This document shows positions 41,578 to 51,100 of a stretch of DNA of 64,000 bases, piece by piece. The stretch lies in NCBI GenBank assembly GCA_964509425.1, contig CAZDWZ010000015.1, forward strand, positions 1 to 64,000, written 5' to 3'. Under the pieces are notes generated by a model. That model saw only the letters and a program-made list of their open reading frames with translations, searched no databases and had not been told where the DNA came from. The translations under genes and the position numbers were made by a program. Position 1 is the stretch's first letter. Every line of letters starts with the position of its first letter. This stretch comes from CAZDWZ01 sp964509425 (GTDB lineage: Bacteria; Bdellovibrionota_C; UBA2361; SZUA-149; CAZDWZ01).

Positions 41578-44500
41578 ATGTCAACGCAATCTATGGACAC
41601 AACGCCGACGACGCAGGTCGGCAACGAGCTTTTACTTTGGCTGGGGCTCGCTGCGGTTGTAGTGTTTTTCGTTGTTTCCGGTGTTTTCACCTATATGAAC
41701 ATCCGCACGCTGAGCCGCGGAGTCGGGCAAGTTACCCATACCCACGAAGTCCTCACCGCACTCCACGATATTCTCTCGTTGATAAGCGATGCGGAGACGG
41801 GCCAACGCGGATTCGTGATTACGGGGGACGAGAAATACCTGGATCCCTATACTTCGGCGCTCGCCCGCATCGATTCACGTGTTGCAGAAGTCGAGCGATT
41901 GACCGCAGATAACCCGGTGCAGCAGGGCCGAATCCCCAAGCTCAAAGATCACTTAAAAATTAAAAAGCGCGAGCTCCAAGAAACGATCGCCGTTCGCCGG
42001 AGTCAAGGGTTCGACGCGACCAGGGCAATAGTCTCCACCGACCGCGGGCAGAACGCGATGGTGGCCATTCGAAACCAGGTCGACGAGATGGAAGACGCCG
42101 AGCGAGCACTTCGCATCGAAAGAATCTCGGCGATGGACAAGAGCTACCGCGTGGCAATCCTCGGCGGGCTTTTGAGCGGATTGCTCGGCGCAATACTCTC
42201 GGGTGCGGTCGGTTATCTCGTCCAGCGTCTTATACAGATCCGTAAACGGCAGGAGTGGTTGCTCGCCGGAGAGAACGGTCTCGCCTCGGCTATGCTCGGC
42301 GATAAGACCCTCAACGATCTCGGAGACAGCGCCCTTACCTTTCTTGCCAGGTATCTCGAGGCTCAGGCTGGAGCAATGTTCGTCCGAGACGGGAGAGACT
42401 TCCGTCGCGTTGCAACCTATGGAGTGCCCGCGGCAAACACGATTCCAGAACGTTTCACGCGGGGAGACGGACTCCTCGGACAAGCGGTAAAGGACAGAAC
42501 AGTGCTCCTCGTGGAAGATGTGCCTGAGGGGTATCTGACCGTCGGTTCTGCGCTCGGGCAGACCACACCGCGACAGCTCGCCATTCTCCCGGCGACCGCA
42601 GACCGATCAGTGAATGCAGTGCTCGAGCTCGGATTCCTTCATCCATTCGAAGCGCGGGTGCTTGAACTCCTCGACCGTGTGCGCGAACCGGTTGGTGTTG
42701 CCGTCCGAGCCGCGGAAGACCGAACGCGCTTGCAAGATTTCCTGGAGGAAACACAGAGACAGAGTGAGGAGTTGCAGGCTCAAGGCGAAGAGTTGCGGGT
42801 CTCGAACGAAGAGCTCGAGGAGCAAGGACGGGCGCTCCGGGAATCTCAGAGCCGGCTTGAGCAACAGCAGTCCGAGCTCGAGCAAACGAACAGCCAGCTC
42901 GAGGAACAGACACAGCTTCTTGAAGCCCAACGCGACGACGTCGTTGCCGCGCAACGTGCGCTCGAGCTGAAAGCCCGCGAACTTGAACAAGCGAGCAGAT
43001 ATAAATCCGACTTCCTCGCGAACATGTCTCACGAGCTGCGCACGCCGCTAAATTCCTCGCTGATCCTCGCGAAGCTCCTCGCGGACAACACGGCGGGAAA
43101 TCTGACGGACGAACAGGTGCAGTACGCCGACACCATCCGCGCCGCGGGTAATGATCTGCTCGCCCTGATCAACGATATCCTCGATTTGTCGAAGATTGAA
43201 GCAGGGCACATGGAGATTCATCCGGAGATGGTCTCCATCTTAGAACTCGCAGAATCGATTCGTCGCACCTTCGAGCCGCTGGCCAAGGAGAAGAGGCTGA
43301 GCTTTCAAATCGAGGTCGTATCCGGTTGTCCTGATACCATCGACACGGACCGGCAGCGGCTCGAACAGGTTCTGAAAAATCTGCTCTCGAATGCGGTGAA
43401 GTTCACCGAGTCCGGTGCGGTTGAATTATCAATTCGCCGGGGGGCGGGTGGCTTCGTTGCTTTTGCGGTGGTCGACACCGGCATCGGCATTCCACCTCAG
43501 CAACAAGAATTGATCTTCGAAGCATTTCGGCAGGCAGAAGGCTCCACAAGCCGGAAATACGGCGGGACGGGTCTCGGGCTCTCCATCTCACGCGAACTGA
43601 CTCGACTCCTCGGAGGTGAATTGCAACTTAAGAGCGAGGCGGGGCGAGGAAGCACGTTCACGGTGACGGTTCCGGAACAGTATAACCCAGCGCATGTTCA
43701 ACCACGTCCGTCACCAGCAGAGCATCAACGCCGCGGCGCGATAACGCATTCGCCTACTGAATCTTCGGCCAAATTTATTTCGTCCTCGGCATCTTCAACG
43801 CAGACACTCGCAAGCCCGCTCCCGCCGCCACGAATCCCCGACGATCGTGATCGCTTAAAAAGCGATAAGCGCACGATCCTCGTCGTTGAGGACGACGAAA
43901 AGTTCGCCCACATCCTGTTCGATCTGGCCCACGAGCTCGACTTCAATTGCCTCTTGGCCACAGGCGCAGAGGAAGCGCTTGCGGTTGCATTGCAATATCT
44001 GCCTGGGGCCGTTATTCTCGACGTCGGATTACCGGATCACTCAGGGCTATCAGTATTAGATCGGCTAAAACACGATGCCCGCACGAGACACATTCCGGTT
44101 CACGTGGTCTCCGCGATGGACTACGCCGAGACGGCTCTTGCGCTCGGCGCCGTCGGTTACATGTTGAAACCCGTAAAACGCGAAGACCTGTCTGAGACGC
44201 TCAAAGGGCTTGAAATGCGGCTCGCGAAACGAGTTCGAAGAGTGCTCGTCGTGGAGGACGATCAGATCCAGCGGGATAGCGTCCAACGCCTTCTCCGTTC
44301 CCACGATGTCGAGACTGTCGGTGCGGCGACCGCGGCGGAATGCCTCCAACTACTGAAAGAAGCAACGTTCGATTGCATGGTGCTCGATCTCTCTCTTCCG
44401 GATGCCTCCGGCTACTCACTGCTCGAGACTCTGAGCCGGGAGGATGCGTATTCCTTTCCACCAGTCATCGTCTACACGGGTCGAGATATCTCCGGTGAGG

Positions 44501-45054
44501 ATGAGCAAAAGCTCCGTCGATACTCAAAGTCAATCATCATCAAAGGTGTAAAATCGCCGGAGCGTTTGCTCGACGAAGTAACACTCTTCCTTCACCAAGT
44601 TGTGTCGGACCTCCCGCCTGAACAGCAACGAATGCTGGCCAAGGCTCGTAGCCGAGACGCGGCAATCGAGGGGCGACGTATCCTCATCGTTGAAGACGAC
44701 GTCCGGAACGTATTCGCACTCACGAGCATCTTCGAGCCGCGCGGTGCGGTCGTGCAAATCGCTCGAAACGGCCGCGAAGCGCTGGCGGCGCTGGAGAATT
44801 CGAAATCCGATCCGGCAAACACTATCGATCTCGTGTTGATGGACGTGGTCATGCCCACCATGGACGGCATCGCGGCGACTCGAGAGATCCGGCGTCACCC
44901 AGAGTGGAAGAAGTTGCCGGTGATCATGCTCACCGCGAAAGCAATGAAGAATGATCAGGAACATTGCATTGCTGCCGGGGCAAATGACTACATGGCAAAG
45001 CCTTTGGACGTGGAGAAACTACTGTCTCTCGTCCGGGTCTGGATGCCTCGGTAA
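41578..45054 (+). CDS. CHASE3-GAF hybrid histidine kinase with three receiver domains
   Basis: Very large sensor kinase, about 1158 residues from ATG 41578; 41500 is also open. Order: span (LLLWLGLAAVVVFFVVSGVF), CHASE3 sensor (EVLTALHDILSLISDAETGQRGFVITGDEKYL), second span, GAF domain (about 240-385), a Gln/Glu coiled coil (EETQRQSEELQAQGEELRVS and on), HisKA with NMSHELRTPLN (His near 485), ATPase (DTGIGIPPQQQELIF, GGTGLGLSIS), then three receivers: ILDVGLPDHSG, VLDLSLPDASG and LMDVVMPTMDG. The layout is that of a phosphorelay hub. CheR and CheB genes follow at once. Confidence 0.93.
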   Translation: MSTQSMDTTPTTQVGNELLLWLGLAAVVVFFVVSGVFTYMNIRTLSRGVGQVTHTHEVLTALHDILSLISDAETGQRGFVITGDEKYLDPYTSALARIDSRVAEVERLTADNPVQQGRIPKLKDHLKIKKRELQETIAVRRSQGFDATRAIVSTDRGQNAMVAIRNQVDEMEDAERALRIERISAMDKSYRVAILGGLLSGLLGAILSGAVGYLVQRLIQIRKRQEWLLAGENGLASAMLGDKTLNDLGDSALTFLARYLEAQAGAMFVRDGRDFRRVATYGVPAANTIPERFTRGDGLLGQAVKDRTVLLVEDVPEGYLTVGSALGQTTPRQLAILPATADRSVNAVLELGFLHPFEARVLELLDRVREPVGVAVRAAEDRTRLQDFLEETQRQSEELQAQGEELRVSNEELEEQGRALRESQSRLEQQQSELEQTNSQLEEQTQLLEAQRDDVVAAQRALELKARELEQASRYKSDFLANMSHELRTPLNSSLILAKLLADNTAGNLTDEQVQYADTIRAAGNDLLALINDILDLSKIEAGHMEIHPEMVSILELAESIRRTFEPLAKEKRLSFQIEVVSGCPDTIDTDRQRLEQVLKNLLSNAVKFTESGAVELSIRRGAGGFVAFAVVDTGIGIPPQQQELIFEAFRQAEGSTSRKYGGTGLGLSISRELTRLLGGELQLKSEAGRGSTFTVTVPEQYNPAHVQPRPSPAEHQRRGAITHSPTESSAKFISSSASSTQTLASPLPPPRIPDDRDRLKSDKRTILVVEDDEKFAHILFDLAHELDFNCLLATGAEEALAVALQYLPGAVILDVGLPDHSGLSVLDRLKHDARTRHIPVHVVSAMDYAETALALGAVGYMLKPVKREDLSETLKGLEMRLAKRVRRVLVVEDDQIQRDSVQRLLRSHDVETVGAATAAECLQLLKEATFDCMVLDLSLPDASGYSLLETLSREDAYSFPPVIVYTGRDISGEDEQKLRRYSKSIIIKGVKSPERLLDEVTLFLHQVVSDLPPEQQRMLAKARSRDAAIEGRRILIVEDDVRNVFALTSIFEPRGAVVQIARNGREALAALENSKSDPANTIDLVLMDVVMPTMDGIAATREIRRHPEWKKLPVIMLTAKAMKNDQEHCIAAGANDYMAKPLDVEKLLSLVRVWMPR

Positions 45055-45064
45055 GGATATCATC

Positions 45065-45892
45065 GTGACGGAGAGACAAAACGACATTGAGATCCGATTG
45101 CTCCTCGAGGCGATCTATCAAAAATATCATTATGACTTTCGAGGCTATTCGATGGCCTCGGTAAAACGCAGACTCAATCAAGCCAAGACTCGATTCAACT
45201 GCGAGACAATCTCGCAGCTTCAGGATCGAGTGATGCACGAACCGGATTTTCTCTCGAATCTTCTCTCTGCTTTGACGGTGCAGGTCAGCGAGCTCTTCCG
45301 CGATCCGGCGTATTTCCGGGCAATTCGCGAAAAGGTCATTCCTCACTTACGGACTTACCCCTCTCTCAAGGTTTGGGTGGCCGGATGTTCCGGTGGCGAG
45401 GAGGTCTATTCATTTGCGATTCTCTTTCGCGAAGAGGGACTTTTCGATCGGACGCTCTTTTACGGCACCGACATCAGCTCTGAAGCACTCCGGCGAGCGG
45501 AGGCCGGCGTGTATGAGCTCGACCGCATTCCGCTTTTCACTGAGAATCACCGAAAATCTGGAGGAAAGTCATCGCTCTCCGACTACTATATGGCGGCTTA
45601 CGGAGCCGCCGTGTTCGACAAAAGCCTCCGGACCAGGATGGTGTTTTCGGATCACAGCTTGGTGACCGATCAAGTGTTCGCCGAGGTGCAGCTCGTTTCT
45701 TGCAGGAACGTGCTCATTTACTTTGAAAGAGATCTGCAGGATCGCACCATCGGCCTCTTTAGAGATTCGCTCGCGCGAAAGGGTTTTCTCGGCCTCGGGG
45801 CAAAAGAAAGTCTTCGGTTTAACCGACACGCGGAAGCTTTCACCGAATTCTCAAAAGAGGAGCGCATCTATCAGCGGCGAGGCGATTTATGA
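45065..45892 (+). CDS. CheR-type protein methyltransferase
   Basis: Chemoreceptor-type glutamate methyltransferase of 275 residues, start GTG 45065 (TERQND) 10 bp after the hybrid kinase stop. N-terminal helices contain YDFRGYSMASVKRRLNQAKTRF, then SELFRDPAYFRAIREKVIPHL and the SAM-binding KVWVAGCSGGEEVYSFAILF, ending with VQLVSCRNVLIYFERDLQ; all are family marks. It overlaps the CheB gene by 4 bp. No methyl-accepting receptor, CheA or CheW is in the window, so it probably modifies or signals within the kinase module rather than a flagellar array. Confidence 0.9.
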   Translation: MTERQNDIEIRLLLEAIYQKYHYDFRGYSMASVKRRLNQAKTRFNCETISQLQDRVMHEPDFLSNLLSALTVQVSELFRDPAYFRAIREKVIPHLRTYPSLKVWVAGCSGGEEVYSFAILFREEGLFDRTLFYGTDISSEALRRAEAGVYELDRIPLFTENHRKSGGKSSLSDYYMAAYGAAVFDKSLRTRMVFSDHSLVTDQVFAEVQLVSCRNVLIYFERDLQDRTIGLFRDSLARKGFLGLGAKESLRFNRHAEAFTEFSKEERIYQRRGDL

Positions 45893-46467
45893 CCAAACCC
45901 CGATTCAAAGCGATCGCGATCGGTGCATCTGCGGGGGCTTTCGACGCGCTTACAAAGGTCTTCTCTCGACTTCCACGCTCGTTCCCTCTGCCGATGATCG
46001 TAGTCGTTCACCTGCCGGCAGACCGAAAGAGTATTATGGCCGGACTGCTGTCGGCAAAATGCGAGATCGAAGTTCGCGAGGCTGAAGAGAAAGATGTTTT
46101 GAAAGCGGGAACGGCGTACCTGGCTCCGCCCGACTACCACCTGCTCGTCGAGTCGGATGGACGACTGGCGTTGTCAAGCGAAGAGCCCGTGCTCTATTCA
46201 CGTCCCGCAATTGATGTTCTCTTCGAAAGTGCTGCCGATGTATTCGGGCCTGAGCTTCTCGGCGTGATCCTCACGGGAGCGAGCGTCGATGGGGCGGATG
46301 GTCTTCGCGCCGTTATCGACGCTGGAGGTAGCGGTCTCGTTGAACGACCTGATCTCGCTTACTCGTCAACCATGCCAGAGGCAGCTCTTCGGCTCTGTCC
46401 TGAGGCGTCCGCCATGAGCTTAGAAGAAATCGCCGCTTATTTGTTCGAGGCTGGTAACGAGCTATGA
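45889..46467 (+). CDS. CheB-type methylesterase domain protein, no receiver
   Basis: Methylesterase/deamidase domain of 192 residues. The catalytic triad is present as Ser14 (IAIGASAGAF), His41 (VVVHLPAD) and Asp134 (LTGASVDGADG, where most CheBs have GMGxDG). The N-terminal receiver domain of chemotactic CheB is missing, so it cannot be activated by phosphorylation in the usual way. It overlaps both neighbours by 4 bp, hence tight translational coupling with CheR and the next hybrid kinase. CheB/CheR pairs without receptors are known in kinase modules, sometimes fused. Confidence 0.88.
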   Translation: MTKPRFKAIAIGASAGAFDALTKVFSRLPRSFPLPMIVVVHLPADRKSIMAGLLSAKCEIEVREAEEKDVLKAGTAYLAPPDYHLLVESDGRLALSSEEPVLYSRPAIDVLFESAADVFGPELLGVILTGASVDGADGLRAVIDAGGSGLVERPDLAYSSTMPEAALRLCPEASAMSLEEIAAYLFEAGNEL

Positions 46468-48029
46468 CAACAAGTCGAACAGAGTCCGTATATATTTTGG
46501 TCGTCGACGATCTCGAGGAGAATCTCCTCGCCCTCGAGGCGCTATTTCGCCGCGAAGGTCTCGAGCTTCTCAAAGCAAGGTCGGGACCGGAGGCACTCGA
46601 GCTTCTTTTGAAGTATGAGATCGCGCTCGCTCTCGTCGATGTTCAGATGCCGGACATGACCGGATTCGAGTTGGCCGAGCTCATGCGCGGCACGGAGCGG
46701 ACCCGGCGAGTGCCGATTATTTTTCTCACCGCAGGAACCGCGGATCAGCAGCGCCAGTTTCGCGGATACGAAGCAGGAGCAGTCGACTTCATCCAAAAGC
46801 CGATCGAGCCGGACGTATTGAAAAGCAAGGCTGAAGTTTTTATCGAATTGTTCCACCAGCGCCAGGAAATCGCCCGCTTGCTCGAAGAAAGCCGCGGACA
46901 GGCCGCAGCGCTTCAGGAAGCAGACCGGCGAAAAGACGAGTTCCTCGCAACGCTTGCACACGAGTTGCGAAATCCGCTCGCACCTCTCCGGAACGGCTTG
47001 CAAGTGTTGAAGCTTGCCGAGGGCGATGTGGAAAGGACCACTGCGGCAAGAGAGCTGATGGAGCGCCAGCTATCGCACATGGTGCGGCTCGTAGACGATC
47101 TCCTCGACATCTCGCGCATCAGCCAGGGAAAGTTTGAGCTCAAGCGAGATCGAGTTTCCGTATCATCCGTGGTTGAAGCGGCAATCGAAGCGAGCCGGCC
47201 GACACTCGAGGCAGGCGGGCATTCGTTCACTCTTTCGTTGCCGAACCAGCCGCTCCTTCTCAACGCCGATCCGACTCGCGTCGCGCAAATGGTCAGCAAC
47301 CTCCTTACCAACGCCGGGAAATACACACCTGATGGCGGAAGAATTGAGCTGTCTGTATTCGCGGACGACACCGACGTTTTTTTCCGCGTCAAAGACACCG
47401 GAGTTGGAATTCCATCTGAAATGTTGCCTCGAGTCTTCGAGATTTTCACCCAGGTCGGGCGAACGTTAGACCGCGCTCAAGGCGGACTTGGGATTGGTCT
47501 CGCGCTTGTGAAACAGCTCGTTGATATGCACAGCGGCTCAATCTCGGCGGAAAGCGAAGGCGTCGGGCGCGGAAGTACGTTTACGATCCGTCTGCCGCAT
47601 GATTCGCGAAAGGCGGGAGTGGTTGAATCGCTCGCCTCGCATTCAAAAGTGACAACTCCAGCCACACTCGACAGCCGCCGCGTGCTCATTGTCGACGACA
47701 ACATAGATGGAGCAGAAAGTATGGCCACGCTTCTCGAGCTTTCGGGACACACTACCCGGACCGCACACAGCGGTCCGGACGCGCTTGAAGCCGTTCGCGA
47801 TTTCCGGCCGGAGGTCGTGTTTCTCGACATTGGGCTTCCCGGTATGGATGGGTATGAAGTGGCTCAGCGGATCCGGGCAGAGAGTCAAGTGGAGCGGCCA
47901 ATGCTCATCGCGCTCACCGGTTGGGGATCGCATGATGACCGGGAGCGCTCTCGGAACGCGGGCTTCGACCATCACATGACAAAACCGATCGAGCTCGCGC
48001 AGCTCGAACAGATCCTGACGCAGATATGA
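46464..48029 (+). CDS. Receiver-HisKA-ATPase-receiver hybrid kinase
   Basis: Soluble hybrid kinase of 521 residues. An N-terminal receiver has VDDLEEN, acceptor Asp in ALVDVQMPDMTGFE and the Lys in FIQKPIEPDVL. HisKA follows with His166 in LATLAHELRNPLAPLRNG, then an ATPase domain (KDTGVGIPSEMLPRVF, GGLGIGLALVKQLVDMHSG) and a C-terminal receiver (VDDNIDGAESM, FLDIGLPGMDGYE, MTKPIEL). It is probably driven by phosphate from the CHASE3 kinase upstream. Last gene of a four-gene co-directional unit with 4-bp overlaps. Confidence 0.93.
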   Translation: MTTSRTESVYILVVDDLEENLLALEALFRREGLELLKARSGPEALELLLKYEIALALVDVQMPDMTGFELAELMRGTERTRRVPIIFLTAGTADQQRQFRGYEAGAVDFIQKPIEPDVLKSKAEVFIELFHQRQEIARLLEESRGQAAALQEADRRKDEFLATLAHELRNPLAPLRNGLQVLKLAEGDVERTTAARELMERQLSHMVRLVDDLLDISRISQGKFELKRDRVSVSSVVEAAIEASRPTLEAGGHSFTLSLPNQPLLLNADPTRVAQMVSNLLTNAGKYTPDGGRIELSVFADDTDVFFRVKDTGVGIPSEMLPRVFEIFTQVGRTLDRAQGGLGIGLALVKQLVDMHSGSISAESEGVGRGSTFTIRLPHDSRKAGVVESLASHSKVTTPATLDSRRVLIVDDNIDGAESMATLLELSGHTTRTAHSGPDALEAVRDFRPEVVFLDIGLPGMDGYEVAQRIRAESQVERPMLIALTGWGSHDDRERSRNAGFDHHMTKPIELAQLEQILTQI

Positions 48030-48044
48030 TTCTTTCCTCCGTGT

Positions 48045-48136
48045 AAACTCTGTGCCTCTGTGTCTCTATGGTTCAAACAATAAATTTAACCACAGAGGCA
48101 CAGAGACACAGAGGCACAGAGGCACAGAGGCACAGA
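48045..48136. repeat. CACAGAG-family palindromic repeat, copy 3
   Basis: TCTGTGCCTCTGTGTCTCTATGGTT on one side faces AACCACAGAGGCACAGAGACACAGAGG on the other (read in parts: AACCACAGAGG then GCACAGAGACACAGAGG), followed by three tandem GCACAGAG units. It fills the gap between the hybrid kinase stop (48029) and the end of dnaE2 (48143). Confidence 0.9.
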
Positions 48137-48142
48137 GATTCT

Positions 48143-51100
48143 CTAACGAAAGTCCCGAGACTCCGCTGATATCTCGGCGCCTTTTTCGCCAAACTCATAC
48201 ATCTCTTCCAAAAGAAGGTGAATCACGGAATCTCCGTGCTGCGTCCGGCCGCGTGCGATAACGAACATCCCGTCAAAAATCGCGGCGGCATATCGCTCCT
48301 GCACATTTCGCCGGATGATCAGGTTTCCCATTCCGGTTTCATCCTCAAGGGTCATAAAAATGGTTCCATTCGCAGTTGCCGGCCGCTGCCGCATGAGCAC
48401 TAATCCGGCAACAGTGATCCATGAACCGGATCTCTGCTGAGCTTGCTCCTTGAACTCCGCGATAGTTTGGATTTGTTTGCTTCGAAGGGATTTTCGGTAA
48501 AATGACACCGGATGCGCACGAAGAGTGAGGCCCATCGCGCGGTAGTCTTTCCAGACTTTCAGCCGTTCGCCCAATTCCGGAAGGAATTGTAAGCTCTCTT
48601 CTGATTTGTTTTCGAGAGCTTCGAAGAGCGGAAGCCGCTCATCTCGAAGTTTTCCGGTCTCCCAAAGCGCCTGCTGACGGCTGTAGTGCAATGACCCGAA
48701 TGCATCGGCTCGCGCCAGGGCTCGAATCTGAGAAACTTTTAAGCCGCTTCTTCGCCAGAGCTGCGTGATGGTCGTAAACGGACCGCTTCGTGTTCTCGAT
48801 TCGACGAGCATCTTTACCTGCTCTTCGGACAGACCTCGCACGAGCCGCATTCCGAGACGAAGACTCCATCGTGCTCTTTTTCCGGAAGAAGCGGCGTTGT
48901 TTTGAGCAGGAGGTTCGAGCGAGCAATCCCATTCACTTTTATTGACGTCAATCGGGAGAATCGAAACCCCGTTATTTTTCGCGTCTTGAATGAGCTGGGC
49001 CGGTTGATAAAAGCCCATCGGCTGGCTGTTGACGAGAGCGGCGGCAAAACAATCCGGATAATGATGTTTCATCCACGATGACGCATACACGAGAAGTGCA
49101 AAGGAAGCCGAATGTGATTGAGGAAAGCCGTATTCGCCGAAACCACGAATCTGCTCAAACAGTTGTTCAGCAAATTCTTCTGCATATCCTCGCTCCAGCA
49201 TTCCTGCTTGAATTCGATCCCGGAATTTTTCCATGACGTTTTTATTTCTCTTCCAGCTCGCCATTGCTCGCCGGAGTGAATCCGCTTCCCCGGGAGTGAA
49301 GCCGGCAGCCACGATAGAAAGCTCCATCACCTGCTCTTGGAAAATGGGAACCCCCATCGTGTCCTTTAAGACAGTACGCACAGCTTCGTTCGGAAAGGTC
49401 ACCGGCTCGAGTCCCATTCGCCTTCGAAGAAATGGGTGCACCATCCCACCTTGAATCGGGCCCGGCCGCACGATAGCGACCTCGATCACAAGGTCATAGT
49501 AACAACGGGGACGAAGCCGGGGGAGCATGCTCATCTGCGCCCGTGATTCGATTTGGAATACCCCCATCGTTTCAGCACGGCACATCATGTCGTAAACGGC
49601 AGGGTCTTCTTTAGGGATAGTGTGCAGCTGAAGACACTCTGTGTCTCTGTGCCTCTGTGGTTCACCAATTGTAGAAATCGAACCACAGAGGCACAAAGGC
49701 ACAGAGATCTGATTTATAAAGTCTATTCCTTTTCGGATTGCCGTCAGCATCCCCAATGCGAGGATGTCGATCTTCAGCATCCCCATGGCGTCAACGTCGT
49801 CTTTGTCCCATTCGAGAACCGTCCTGTCTTTCATCGCGGCGTTTTCAATCGGAACGATCTCGCAGAGCGGGATATCACTGAGAACGAACCCTCCAACGTG
49901 CTGTGAGAGATGACGGGGAAAACCTTTAAGAACTTTTACGGCGGAGATCGTGTAGCGAACCGTTTTTTCTTCCAGAGAAACATTCAGTTCTCGAAGGTGT
50001 TCCGGCGTGACATCTCGGTCACGAAACCGTTTATACGCGATGATGATGTTGTCGATCTGTTCGGTGGAGAGTCCGAACACCTTTCCCACATCCCGGAACG
50101 CGCTCCGCGTCCGGTAGCAAATCACTTCGGCGACGAGAGCCGCCCGAAGTCTCCCATACTTCTCATAAAGGTATTGGATAACTTCTTCCCGCCGCTCATG
50201 TTCGAAATCGATGTCGATATCGGGCGGTTCATTTCGTTCTTTGCTGATGAAACGCCCCATCAGTAATCGGACTTGAGTCGGATCCACGGCGGTAATTCCA
50301 AGAACGTAACAGACGGCGGAGTTTGCTGCGGCTCCTCGTCCTTGGCAGAGAATTTCTCGTCCTCGAGCGAATTTCACAATGTCGTAGACAGTGAGAAAAT
50401 ATTTCTCGTAACGAAGCTCGGCGATGAGTTTGAGCTCTTGGTCAAGCTGCTTTCTCACGGGAAGGGGAACTCCTTCGGGGTATCGCTCTTCCGCTCGCAG
50501 GAATGTCTCCTCGCGAAGGTAGTCTTCCGGTGATTTTCCTTCCGGGCAAATTTCGTTCGGGTATTCATACCGGAGCTCGTCTAGTGAGAATCCAGAGGCT
50601 CGTTCGGCAATTTCTTCGCTTCGGCGAAGGAGAGACGGCCATTTTCGAAAAAGGCGCTTCATCTCTCGTGGAGATTTTAAATATCGCTCGGCGTTTGATT
50701 GAAGATGAAAACCAGCTTCATCGATACGGCAGCCGAGGCGGATGCAGGTGACGACATCCTGCAGAAGTCGGCGTTTCGGGCTGTGATAGAGGACTGCATT
50801 CGTAGCAACAAGCGGAATTGAAAATTCCTTGGAGAGTTCGAAGAGACGTTTGTGAATCTTCGATTCGCCGGGGAGAAACAGCCGGTGAAATACCAGCGAA
50901 AGGCGGGACGTTCTTCCTGAGAAAGCCCCAGAAAAAGCCCCAGAAAAAGCTTCTGTGAGGCGAGCGAGCATTCCGGGGATTCCAGGCCATTTCAAGTCGG
51001 AGAGAACAACAAGACAATCCAGTTCTTCGGAGAATTCAAGAACATCTTCGAGGAAAAGAAAACATTCCGCCTTAGGCGCTCTCAGTTTTCCGCGAGTGAG

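Noticed and set aside
44951..45064. Longer upstream start for the CheR gene
   Set aside because: The extra codons lie inside the coding end of the hybrid kinase in another frame; GTG 45065 with AAGGAT upstream gives the normal CheR N-terminus.
48090..48136. CRISPR-like direct repeats
   Set aside because: The tandem CACAGAG units are 8-10 bp with no spacers and belong to the dispersed palindrome family; no cas genes are present.
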